A stretch of DNA of 64,000 nt, taken from assembly GCF_000003815.2 (NCBI RefSeq), contig NC_049985.1, positions 6,058,874 through 6,122,873 of the forward strand, written 5' to 3'. The DNA comes from Branchiostoma floridae. Taxonomy: Eukaryota; Chordata; Leptocardii; Amphioxiformes; Branchiostomatidae. This document shows positions 32,602 through 43,998 of this stretch, one piece after another; position 1 is the stretch's first letter, and every line of letters starts with the position of its first letter. The position numbers were made by a program, and so were the translations under genes. The notes under the pieces are model-generated. The model saw only the letters and a list, made by a program, of their open reading frames with translations, did not search any database and had not been told where the DNA came from.

Positions 32602-34492
32602 ATGATGCGCTTCATGCCACTGTTAGCCGTACTGTTTGTAGCGTTTTGTAGCGACGGGGCTCATGCGTTACCAACTGTGAACAAACGGGTCCAGAACGAA
32701 GTAGAGAAGTCCAACGTTGCCGACCCGATGTCTGAGTGGAACCTGGCGCTTCACGGGCCGATGGAGGCACGGCAGACCACCGGGGATTGTCGCCTGGCGG
32801 GTACGTAATGGCCCGGTCAAGTCCGTATGAGTTGCATGTTGTTCTTTTTGGCTAAGGTAAATTTGCGGAAAAGAATACATTTCTTACTTTGACCCACCAT
32901 TCATTCTCCCACGCAGAGGGGACCAAAGTCGTCTCAAAACTCCTCTTGTTTGACAGGACGAGTTTTGAGACGACTTATTTGGTCCCCTCTGCGTAAGAGA
33001 ATGCCACCATTGTGCTGCCTGGTTATCTAACCGTAAAATATTGCTTTGGCCGCACACTTTGTACAAAACTTAAAATGAAAATATGCAGGGAAGGAATCAG
33101 TTTACGTGTCTGTTTTCATCTCACCTAACGATGCCTTGTGTGGTATTCTTCCCCCTGAAATTTTATTGTCAAGTGACAGAATGAAGAGAACAAATATAAA
33201 ATTTGTTGCCGATGAGTCTAACACTATCTTGTAGTTCTAAGCAGACCTCTTCGACAGTGTTTGAAGTCAGTTTCCTTCCCATTTAGGCTACAGAAAAAGG
33301 ATTGCGATGCCATGGTGTCACACGGCTACCGTTCTCATCAACGCCTGCCGCGGACACTGCGAGTCAGAGACCGCGCTGTCTTCAGACGCCACCGTGCAGG
33401 CCTCGGGTGGACTGCATGTCTACACCACTAGGGGGAGCTGCTGCACCATAGCAACGACGCATCAGGTGAGTATCGCATTGGTGGTTAATCACCGGGCAGA
33501 TACCTGAATATCAAGCCGGCTATCAATCTCCATTCGCCCCAGTATGTGCGCTCCTAGCAATTTAGCTTGAATCGAGGATTGAGCTTGCTATCCGGCCTGA
33601 TATTGCTAGTCCCATCAGAGATCTCCTAGGAGATTAATTGGTGGTGCAGAAGAAACCGATTTGTTTGTACAGAAAAATTATTTTGCATTAGAATTGTATT
33701 TTGGATATCTCGTGGATGAGCCATGAATTATAGCAGCTGGAATGACATGATAGGGCATAATAAGAAAATTCTAAAGATGAGCTTTAACCTGCGAGCAGAT
33801 GTTAGGAGGCAAAAGCGTTTTTTGTTTTGTTTTTTGTTTGTTGCCGTTTCTGACACAACTTGCTTGCCTGTGTAGGCTGTTTATAACAGACATTGGTAAG
33901 CAGGCAAACGAAACGATTTTGCCCCCCCCCCACATCTACTTGGAGATTATATGATGTAACTATCGGATTTTTCTTCATCAGTTCCGCATCAATATAAAGT
34001 TATTGCTTCCATTTTCTGTGATATGAACCATCTTAAAATATACTTAACCATTTGCTCAATGTAGTACACGTATCACTATCCCAACTCTCTCTCTCTCTCT
34101 CTCTCTCTTACCCTCTCTCCTCTCGCTCTCTCTCTTCCCTCCCCTCTCTCTCCTCTCTCTCCTCTCTCCCCCTCTTCTCTCTCTCACTTCTCTCATTCCC
34201 TCTCTCCTCTCTCCCCCTCTCTCCTCTCTCTCCCTTCCTCCTCTCTCTCTCCTCTTTTCCCCTCTCTCTCCTCTCTCTCTCTGTGTCTCCTCTCTCACTC
34301 CTCTCTCTGTCCCACTCCTCTCTCTCTCGCCCCTTCTCGCTAGAGGGACCTAAGTGCCATATCTGACTGCCCTGTTCCCCGTGTCCCCCCACCCAGGTGA
34401 CGTTCAGCATGTACTGCTGGAGCGGTGTCCGGACATACACCATCGAGTCTGCTGCCAGCTGCGCATGCGGAGTATGTGACTACAACCAGTGA
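32602..34492 (+). CDS. GPHA2: Glycoprotein hormone alpha-2 (thyrostimulin alpha subunit)
   Basis: Exons 32602-32800, 33287-33465 and 34397-34492 join in phases 1 and 0, giving 157 aa. The N-terminus MMRFMPLLAVLFVAFC...AHA is a signal peptide. A dibasic NKR site follows, then a cystine-knot domain with ten cysteines: DC, WC, NACRGHCES, SCC, YC, SCACGVC. NACRGHCES and the terminal SCACGVC spacing are hallmarks of GPA2; invertebrate GPA2 proteins have NACRGFCES-like motifs. GPA2 pairs with GPB5 to form thyrostimulin, a secreted ligand of LGR-type glycoprotein hormone receptors. No N-X-S/T glycosylation sequon is present, unlike human GPA2. A GPB5 gene is not visible in the window. An AATAAA lies at 34921. 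Confidence 0.9.
32902..33003. mobile_element. 102-bp MITE with 8-bp target duplication, GPA2 intron 1
   Basis: Long inverted arms: CATTCTCCCACGCAGAGGGG at the left and the complement of CCCCTCTGCGTAAGAGAATG at the right, with a CAAAGTCGTCTCAAAACTC stretch mirrored inside. Exact 8-bp flanks CCACCATT lie at 32894-32901 and 33004-33011. An 8-bp duplication fits hAT-like transposition. Confidence 0.85.
34085..34343 (+). repeat. Polypyrimidine (CT)n tract in GPA2 intron 2
   Basis: About 260 bp of almost pure C/T, mainly CTCT runs with short CCC and TTC interruptions, ends about 50 bp before the last GPA2 exon. The open frames across it are low-complexity artefacts. Such mirror-symmetric pyrimidine tracts can form triplex DNA. 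Confidence 0.95.
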
Positions 34493-35755
34493 TGTTCATG
34501 TAGGGGTTAAATGCGCCAAAGAAAAGCTCGGGTCAAATTCCCACGATATAGCTACTTCTGCTACAGGTTTATATGGACTATTATGTGACTACAATGTGTT
34601 GGACACAACCACAAAGAACAAGGTTATCCGTTATGTACCATCCTTTGTATTGTAACGGTTACCAAACAGGATGCAGACACAGTGGACTTTGTCTTGACTA
34701 CACAACGCGTAACATGTTGTTATGTACGGTGTGTTCCTCATGGTGAAAAAGGGATCGTGTGGTTTCATTTACTTATAATTCAAAAATAGATTTACTGGTA
34801 ACAAACAACAACTTAAGCAACCAGTACAATACTACTACGACCAGTTTTATATAGGCTACAATACTTTTCTGAAGTAACTAAATGGGATAGATAATCAATT
34901 CTGTACATTGTGCCAAAGAAAATAAAAGAATAGATAACGTTATCATTTCATGGAACTTCATTATTCCGCAAAAGTTCCACACCGTACAAGTCTTTACCAT
35001 GACCGTGCGTAGCATAGCATGTCGTCATGCGCGGAATGTTCTGAAACCGTGTGGTGTCGGTACTAATATCGTGTTTACCCCAGCTGGTGTATTGATGTGC
35101 ATTACACTGTATCGCACGAAACAGGAGGGCATTGTATTGGTGGAACTTAATCTTTTCGCAAAATGGCTGCCATCCATATACCGTGCACTCGGTCTACTGT
35201 ATACTCTACTGTAATGCTAACCTGTGGCTATTTGATGAATGGGTTGTGACTCGCATCTTAATAAAGGTTTGAGAACCTATGTAAAATGTGAAACATTCTG
35301 AACGGCGTGTGTATACATGCTAAAGTAAAGATGTGGGGTTACTGCTACATACACTGGCATAGTGCTTTCATAACATTTCACATTTTCACAAATCAATTAG
35401 TTGTGCAAACGTATGGCCATGTCGCTAGTGAGTCATGAACAGACAAATACCACTGTGACAATGACTTTATTGAAAGAAATATATACATATATACATATAA
35501 ACAAAGCAATAGATGTATAAAGTTAAATCAGAAAGACGTGCTGAACATTGAGGTAAAAAAGAAAATGAATGTATAAAGTCTGTACACTGATAATCCAAAA
35601 GCATACAATAGAATATTTCTCCATATTTCGGAAACCTTTCAATGATTATTGCTGCCTATTTTCATAATTGAGCATATACAAGCATTTCAATTGAATAATC
35701 TGACATCTGCCGACAAACATATACGGCGAAAGATGGCAACAAATCTAAAATAAAA
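34493..35755. other. GPA2 3' UTR and convergent intergenic stretch
   Basis: No supported gene. Sense AATAAA signals occur at 34921-34926 and 35260-35265. Antisense AATAAA (TTTATT at 35466-35471) could end the coiled-coil gene on the other strand. Related short segments near 34700, 34960 and 35140 (GTACGGTGTG, GGAACTT..TTCGCAAAA) suggest an old local repeat. Confidence 0.4.
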
Positions 35756-36716
35756 TCAGGGAATCGGCTTCCAATCAAATCGCTTAGGTCCACCGAGCCA
35801 AGCCGTGATATCATCATAAAGGCTTTCCCAGATATTGTACAGGTGTTCCTGGACCTTATCGTCAATCTCGTCATAATCATACGGGTTCAAATACCCAAGT
35901 CTCTCTAACACGTCTTCAAACTTTCTATCATGCATTTCAAGGAGGTTCTTCATTCTTTGCATCTTTTGTTCGTTTTGTTTAGACGCCTTCTTGAATTCAT
36001 CTACTTCTCTATTTAGTCTCGTTATTTCTCTATTACGTCTCTCTAATATCTCGGTTGCGTCGTCTTCAACTGCCTTCAACGCTCGTCTCGTTGGTGCCTT
36101 CTGTGCTTGGAGGTCCCGTGGACCACTGCACATACAGAATGAAATTGTTTCATGGACGCATTGTCAGACAGCACAGTTTCGTCTAGTGTGTTTAATGTTT
36201 TTTCATTGTAATCTCAGAATAAACAACACTGAAAATACCGTGGCTCCGGGGAGCGCATACTCCAGTATGTGAGCCCCAGTAAACTAACTAGGATGATACT
36301 CAGACTACAGCATTTGCTACTCTATTGAAATCATAACAGGTCAATTATTTGATTATCTAAGATACGTAGTGTTGCCGCACCGCATTTGAAGTGGTCAAAT
36401 TGGTAGATAGAATTGAGTAGACATATTAATGACTACAAAAAGATTTTCGTCGTCATGCAAAACAAAAACACGACGTCTTACCTTCGGTTTATACCAACAG
36501 GGGCACTGTGTGTGTGGCGTTCTTGTCGTATGGAACCTGTGAAAACAATTGATATAAAATTAACGGAAAATATCCATGGTACAAATCACGTGTTGTTTGA
36601 ATTTCATTTTGTTTTCTTGGAAGGTATTGTGTTTCCCGTTCATGTTACACAGAGTGAAAAATGTACTCACCATATCGGTGTGCAACTTGAACCGAGCCCT
36701 CCTTCGTTGATTCCAT
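35756..36716 (-). CDS. Small coiled-coil protein, unrecognised
   Basis: Exons, high to low: 36716-36671, 36536-36482, 36125-35756, with GT-AG joins in phases 1 and 2, giving 156 aa starting MESTKEGSVQVAHRYG and ending DWKPIP. A charged heptad region, roughly residues 50-110 (EDDATEILERRNREITRLNRE, shown as EDDATEILERR / NREITRLNREVDEF, to KMQRMKNLLEMHDRK), predicts an alpha-helical coiled coil. The C-terminal part is acidic and aromatic (YLNPYDYDEIDDKV, LYNIWESLYDDITAWLGG). No signal peptide or membrane segment. The long frame alone would begin at an internal ATG at 36133, but upstream exons splice in frame and supply a better start. I do not recognise the family and infer no function. Confidence 0.65.
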
Positions 36717-38450
36717 GGTTTCGCGTGCTTTAAAACAGAATGGTACACAATTAAGAACTAGAGAGGCAAGGGGTTTCGTATCACATGAGTAGAAACAGAG
36801 AACAAGAGACTTCCTCTTGTGAAACATTATTTCACAGTATAATTTTCCGAAGTAAAAAAAAAGCCTCATCGTATAAGCCTCATCAACTCTACTCAGATGC
36901 ATTCAATTTAAACTATTGTTGACATCTTGAAATTTCAAAAGAAAATCTACAATTTTTTAATCCCTGTTGCTGCATTATCAACTTCACCACCTGCTGGTCC
37001 CAACGTGTCATTGTGACTGCGACCAAAATGAGCCCATAGATGGAGATTCTTAGGGAACTAAGGAAAAAGATTAGAGCTGTCTGATCATGAGATTGCAAAA
37101 ATAATGTCCAAGAAGAACAAACATGGAGGACAAACTAAACATGACTCGCGGCCATGTAGCTAGTCCTCAAGGCCCCAAAAGACGAAACGTACAAGATTCT
37201 GACCAAACTGGCAAGTGTGAAACACTTGTAACCCAAAGCATTTACCTTTTCACGGTAAGCCTGAATCTGCCACTGTTCTGATGAGGTGAACTTGAGTCTT
37301 ACAGGTCCCCTACTCCCTCGCCAACCTTCACTTCCCCCTCAATTCAGGTATTCTGCTATGGCTACTACCCAGCATGTAATCAATACCGTTTGTATAGCGC
37401 GTCCTGTTTGCATAGTGTGTACATAGCAACGTCCTGGTATCAAAAGACACGGTCAGCACACGGTCAACACACCTGTGCTATTTCATTGTAGTCATTTGAA
37501 TGGAACGGAAATTTCTGACACCCACCCGGCCAGTCGTAGTCCCGATTTACACATGCGTATCATAAAAAACCCTACTCATACACACATATACAAATGTAGC
37601 ATCCTGATCTGTTGTGTACATTTAAAAATCTCTCTTTCAAAAATAATCCCAACATTTGCCTTTTGGTGCCATATTTCATAAGAATTGATCATTGTGATCT
37701 ATTATGTGAGTTTTACTAAGTATTGATCTTGTAATTTATTATGCATTGTCTTTTACCTATATATTTGATTGAGGTATTTTATCTAGTATCGCATATATTG
37801 ATATCATGTTTGTACTGTAAACCTCGCACTTGGCTACTAAGACTTTCAAATCATTAAACCAGTCTAAATTTCTATCTTGCAACGGCCAGAGTACAAAACC
37901 GTTTATTCAGTTGTAGGGATAACGGACACGAGAGTGACCTTTTTTCTTTTTCTCTCTGAGCCGCATATCGGATGTACCTGATTCAACCACCTCAGAATAG
38001 CATTGATAAGGACCGTTGACATGTTTTCCTTACATAACTTGATCAATGAAGATATATTTAATTATATACTAATATATAAGATGAATATAGAAGGAGGGAG
38101 AGGGTGAGAGAACAGTAGGTTATATATACATTTGCAGTATCATTTTCTTAACATAAACATCAGAACTAGATAAGAACACAAAGAATTAAATTCAATGAAA
38201 ACCAGGATTCAATGTCTTTGGCAGTACAGTGATTAGATAAAATTCACAATCACACAGTTTTTATTGGATGGTAAAGTTACATGAGGGAACATTGTCTTTC
38301 CGCCAATTGTGATATTGGTTCATTGTACATGTACAGTTTGCAACCTGTAGTTCAAATGAACACTATAAAACTGAGACAACTGGTGACATCAATACAAAGA
38401 GTTCAGCAATATTAATTAAAGGATAAAGACCATGTGAAATTGTGTGAAAT
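36717..38450. other. Intergenic and 3' UTR stretch, no supported gene
   Basis: AT-rich DNA between two minus-strand orphan genes. The 5' UTR of the coiled-coil gene may extend past 36716, as a possible acceptor (TTTTAAAG) precedes its ATG by 11 bp. Between about 38.05 and 38.44 kb the DNA is likely the 3' UTR of the next gene, with an antisense AATAAA near 38255. Short open frames here have no conserved features. Confidence 0.4.
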
Positions 38451-39771
38451 TCATTCATTGCCCAATGTTTCTTGCACACGTTCATTAGTTGTATGTACAT
38501 ATCTATGAATTTCCTCCCACTCGCTCTCTACATCAGCCATGTTAAAGTGCTGCTCTCGTGCCTGATACGATCCTGAATAATGACAGAGCCCCCCCTTCAT
38601 GTGATCAACTATCCCTACAAATACAACCACCTTATATCTTGTGTACTGTTGTCGCACATAGATCAGGCGCGAATCAGACCCAGTGCCATTAACGTATGCT
38701 TTTCCAAATTTAGGGGGACCGCGTAAGTTTTCATCATTGTGCCTGTATTTTGCGTATTTTCTTAAGCTCGCTATATTTGAGGCCTGTTTGTACTCCTCTC
38801 CTCCTTTCCCAAACATCTTGTATGTCGACTCGCCAACGCTGTACTCCGTCTGCTTAGTCCTGACTGCCTCCATGGCAGGGACAGAGTGGTGGCGGCAGTA
38901 GGGGATTTGTGATTCCAAGCCCTCCTTGAAGCTACTGGGATACGGGATGACAGCATACGTCCCAACCACACTGCAACTGCGATTGGCCAGAGAATCTGGG
39001 TTGTGCCTTTTCGGTTCAACACTATCCTCGAGAATGTGGAATTCTGTCATTTCCTCTCCTTTTTTCTGGATTGCAAGGACGAAAATGTTTTCAAAAGCAT
39101 CCTTTCCACCTTGTGTGTAGCTGTAAAATATTGTCAAAGAATATTTTGAAGCATACCTATGTGCATAAACTATTCGATGATACTAGTATTCGATAGGATC
39201 TCACAGTTGACAAACATATTAAAGAGACTTAGATATGGGGTTTAAAGACAACAATTGATCTACGAAAGCAGTTAGTATGAGCTAATATAGTCTTTGAAAA
39301 GAGACGATACGGTCAAAACAATAAGTACGTTTTAAAACAATCACAACACGCTAATTCTTAAAAAGGATACAACGTTAAGTCCGCAGGATGTGATGTTGCC
39401 AGATTGACAAACTCGGTATGGCTCTCTGCAGGTGCTTTGCCTTCTTCGCACAGTCTCTTGATGTGGTCATGCAAATAGTCTGTCACTATCGCTATGTTGA
39501 AGTCCCCGTCAAAGTTGAACCGGATACTTTTCAGATTATATCGTTTGACGTATCCTTTCCTTTCTTCTTCATTGAGGCGAAAGCGAATAATTCCGGTCCC
39601 TTCGTCCAACTTTCCGTACGACTCATGCCAAACTTCCTGGAGAGGACTTAGAAAAGAGACATACGGACGTGCAGCACCTCCCACCGCCATTTCCCCCACG
39701 CTAACCGGTGAAACTACCAGCGCCCATGCACTATTTGAGATGCATACACCGATCTTGGCTCGTTGGCCCAT
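38451..39771 (-). CDS. Two-exon orphan protein, about 355 aa
   Basis: Exon 39771-39374 joins exon 39120-38451 across a 253-bp intron (donor AC|gttgta, weak; acceptor ttttacag), giving 355 aa in a continuous frame. It starts MGQRAKIGVCISNSAW and ends VQETLGNE. There is no convincing signal peptide or membrane helix. Visible features are a mixed alpha/beta N-terminal half (IRFNFDGDFNIAIVTDYLHDH), and a C-terminal half with YTQGGKDAFENIFVLAIQ, HHSVPAMEAVR and YKVVVFVGIVDHMKGG. I cannot place it in a family. The two long exonic frames, the intact splice join and normal codon use argue that it is real. It is divergent from the kelch gene with 972 bp between the start codons. Confidence 0.65.
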
Positions 39772-40743
39772 TGTCGCCTTTGTTTACTTTTTGCTGAGCG
39801 CTTTGACTTATTGTGCAAACATCAGGGCTACCTTCATAATACAAGCGGCGTCACATGACCACATCCATTGTAAGAAAGGTGGCGGTCACCGTTACGTCTA
39901 CGACAAACCGCCTGAGTCTGAGAGAACTTTTCCAGTTGGGTTTCTTTAATGCCGCTGCTTCCTGATCTCCCGAAGCAAACTCGCAACTGGAACGGCTGTA
40001 CCTTTGGCTTTTGAGCTTTAAAGTTTGAGAATCGTTCAGATACAACTTGTATTTTCCTCTACTTCTATTAAATTTGTACATGTACTTGACTACGAACAAG
40101 CTAAGTGCAAATACGAGTCTAAATCGTTAGGGGGCATGGCAGCGTGCGAGATGAATGTAGGACATCAACCATTTGTAGGTTGTGAGACAACACAAGTACA
40201 AATGACCGTCTCTGTGATCAGTGCTTTTACTTGATTTAGAAGACAGTATGTCGTTGCACGGCAGACAACTTAGTACTGGCCAAATGGCTATGTTGTTTTT
40301 TATTTCGCTATCTATGCAACAACAATAGGCAAATTTTATCAGTACAATGTGCAAGGCCATTACGTCGGAGCCAGTATTTGCATTAACAAGAATTAGTTGA
40401 TACAATGACAACAAATAGCTGGATGTAATGATGATGAATATATGTGATGAAGTAATGATGATGGATAAATCAAAAATCAAATTCAGAAATAAGATCCGAT
40501 GGCACTTAGTTCATAAACTGATGCAAGTCTTCGCTAAACAACGAAACGAAAACGTGTGACGCCCATAAGCATGTAACATTGTATCCTTAAACTACTCATT
40601 ACGTGCAAGCAGTGATGTAGATGTATAAGGTATGAATCGGAGAACTGCTCAAGTTCGAACATAAGCTTTGTTGGTCGTCAGGGGGCGCTTCTGTACTGCC
40701 TGTCACCTCTGCTGGGAGGTACTGCACCGTTATCATCATCAAC
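39772..40743. promoter_or_regulatory. Divergent upstream region, orphan gene / kelch gene
   Basis: Shared 5' region of two head-to-head genes. It contains a dispersed repeat at about 40075-40190 (ACATGTACTTGACTACGAA ... GTTAGGGGGCAT ... TGTAGGACATCA) that recurs at 45025-45137. I see no clear TATA box. Confidence 0.35.
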
Positions 40744-43700
40744 ATGGCTGCCGCAGACCAAGAACGCCACGTCGCCGTCGGTCCGTCAGTTCGTCCTCGT
40801 TCCTACCAAGACAAGAGCTATCAGGACGGGTTTCTTGAAAGTGTGGGTGACTTACAGAAGGCTGGGGTACTGCAGGATGTCGTTATTGAAGTTGAGGGCC
40901 GGCGTTTTCCTTGCCATCGGCTTGTTCTGTCCGCGGCCAGCCCCTACTTCAGGGCCATGTTTACAAGTGGCATGGCGGAAAGTCGGCAGAAGACGGTTGT
41001 TTTACAGGTAGGGTTCGCGGAATGTTTAACGTTAACGATTAGATTAAACAAAATATAGAACATACTAAGAAGTCAAGTATCATATAAACTCAACAGGGGA
41101 AGCGTGTTGTTGACTCCTCATCTTACCCCCCTAACGTTACCCATGCCAGGACACAGTTTTTGGCATACACACGCCTAAAGTGAGAAGCGTCAACACTTCA
41201 AAATCTATAGTAAGGTGTACAAAGGAAGCACAAGAATTTGACAAAATATGTTACGAAATTGGTTAAATTGCAATATTTAAAGTTCGTTCATTCCCATACT
41301 AGTAGTCACTTAAATATGACACCCAGTGGAGGTCATCAATTTTGTGGTAGTTGAAAACAGAGTCTTCACAGTTGAAACTATAATATAGAGTTTTACTGTG
41401 AAAGGGAAAATGTTATGTCAAGTCAAAATCTTAATTTATTCTTAATCATTTACTAGTATGTTGGCAGGGAAGAGGTCACCACAATAATATGAAAATAAAA
41501 TTATTACAATCTTCTCTCCTTCTGCAGGGTTTGGATGCAAGCATGTTTGGGGAGATCCTGACTTACATCTACTCGGGAACCCTCCAACTGTCCATGGACA
41601 AAGTGCAGCCCCTGTACCAAGCAGCTGACCTCCTCCAACTGGACTATGTGAGAGACACCTGCAGCAACTACATGTCCATGAACGTGGAGCACTCAACCTG
41701 TGTGGACCTGTACAAGTTTGCTGATATCTTCTCCATGGACATTGTCCGGAAACGTTGTCTTCAGCTTATCCACAGTCATTTTGCCAAGGTTTGTATTTGC
41801 ATTATAATTATTCTCTGACATGTGACAGGACGTTGGGACATATTGAAGATAGAAGAACAGCTAACATTCTACAGAAATCTAGACTGTCGGTGGATGTATA
41901 CTATTAATCTGCAGCATAGCCTGCTCCAATTGCACCACAACCATCTTAATTCATACAAACCAATGAACTTCCATGCACAAGGACTGTTACAGAACCTGAT
42001 ACTCCTTCTGCCCAAGACCACAAATGTGATGCTGGCGAGTTATACGAATTACAAAGACAGATGTCTTTGTAATTCGTAATTGCCTGCACATCTGCACACA
42101 GTCCCTTGACCTCCAGGTCCCTGGGGGGACTTGGTAGACATGAAGATTGATAGCCAGGGTATGTTACACTTTATGTTAAAACCATAAGAAGGAAAGCAAA
42201 AACTGGTCTGTGACAAACATTTCCGCACATACCTATACTCTGCACGTGCGCCTCCACAGGTTGCCTCCATCGAGGACTTCTGCAGTTTGAATGTTAATCA
42301 GCTGACTGAGATCATCAGCCACGATGGATTGGATGTTAAAGAGGAGACAACAGTGTGGGAGGCTGTGGTGAGATGGGTGCAGCACAGCAGGGAGGACAGG
42401 TGGGTGTCAGTGTATTTTTGGTTCAGCTGACAAAATCAAGGCTTCACTGTTATAGAATGTCGTGTGTGGTTGATACTTCATTGAGAAGCTACTATGATTT
42501 TTTCAACCTTTATTTAGCCTTGAGTACAATCCCTTTGGCCTAACGGAGTTTTTGAGGGTTTAGGGTTTGGAGGTCAAGAGGTCTTTTGTGATCCAGGAAA
42601 TCATCTAAATCCACTCCTACCCTACAGACTACACCACCTACCCAGCATCCTCCCTCACATCCGCTTCAACCTGCTGGCCTCAAACGACACGGCAGCCATA
42701 TTCGATCACCCCCTGGTCAGGGAGGATTCTGGGAGTTCTGAGGTCATCAGGAATATTGTGCAGCAAGGGAACCCCATCCTAAAGCCGCGGCTTGGGATGG
42801 AGACGATGGGAATGGTCCTGATGTCCACCCAAGAGTATGTTCATGTATAATATACTTTAATAAATTTCTTCTAGGTCAGAAACAATCCTAACAATGCACT
42901 ATGTCATTCTGCATTTTGTTTCCTCCAATGCACATTTTTCCTAACTCATTTGCAAGTTATTTGACTTGATAGATGACAGTGCGTGCTGTGATGAAAGAAA
43001 AGGTCTGAATTTGCAGGTTTTATTGACAGTTTGCAATGTATTTTATCCTCTCCAGGCTAGATGAACTCTTCTTCATGAACCCGCGGAAAGGGAAGTACAT
43101 CATCTGCAACTACGATCCTGGAGACATACCTTATGCCAGGGCCATGACAGTCACCAGTGATAACAACATTTACATGCTGACTGTAGAGCACGAGGGTCTC
43201 GACCAGCTTTGCCTGTTTCGGTACAACCATGCAGAGAATGTGTGGCAACGTGCTGGCATTTCCTCAGTGCCTGTGTTGCATAAGTCAGAAGATGATTGTC
43301 TTTGCTATGAAGAGCGCCTTTTTGAAATTGGTGGAATTCTATACTTCATTTCAATTGCAGAGAAAAGAAAAAGAGTTTTTGTTGCTATGAGAAAGTATGA
43401 CGGACACACGGACTGGTGGCTGGAGTGTTGGGGGCTGCAACTGAAGGAAATTTCACAACACACACTTCAGTCCTGCGGCTCACACCTCTATTTCCTCACA
43501 AGTGATGAAATGTATTGCTACGACCCAAGCCAAGACTGTTGGGACAAGCGGACACCGCCGAAACTCATTCCTAACGTTGCCACAGCCATTGCCATGGGAA
43601 CAGAGATCTTCTGCACAGATCTACACTTCACCAACACTATGGTCTACGACACACAGTCAGACCGCTGGCAGAAACTGCAAGGCTGGCCAAAGCCAGAAAA

Positions 43701-43998
43701 CCTTGATATTGATTTTGAATTTCCTCCCGGTCTTTTTGTACTGGAAAACCGTCTGCACATATGGGTAGAAGCTGTGGACTCTGACATAGATGATCCAAAC
43801 TATTCAACAGTATATCGGGTATATGTGTATGACAGGTCTGCTGATGCCTGGAGAGACTTACAGGTTACCCTGCCTGATGATAAGAGATTTAGCACTGTAG
43901 ACTGTCTTGGGCCCCTTTGCCCAGTGGCACATATATACATTCCACACCTTAAGGAAGCACACAAGCACTCCACTAGATACCATTATCATGAAATGTAA
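40744..43998 (+). CDS. BTB-BACK-kelch protein (KBTBD/KLHL family)
   Basis: Exons 40744-41007, 41528-41788, 42260-42399, 42628-42834 and 43056-43998 join in phase, giving 604 aa. Start context is CATCAACATGG. The BTB domain (about residues 25-135) carries LQDVVIEVEGRRFPCHRLVLSA (LQDVVIEVEG / FPCHRLVLSAASPYFRAMF) and LTYIYSGTLQL. The BACK domain (about 140-255) includes CVDLYKFADIFSMD and TVWEAVVRWVQHSRED. The rest forms degenerate kelch blades (YARAMTVTSDNNIYML, MYCYDPSQDCWDKR, VYDTQSDRWQKLQGWP, VYVYDRSADAWRDL). Such proteins are usually substrate receptors of CUL3 ubiquitin ligases. LKPRLGM before the propeller resembles KBTBD2/KBTBD8-type proteins. All blades sit on one 943-bp exon. A possible AATAAA is at 44975. 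Confidence 0.9.

Noticed and set aside
34052-34443. Open frames of Ser/Leu or Glu/Arg repeats
   Set aside because: Translations of the (CT)n tract.
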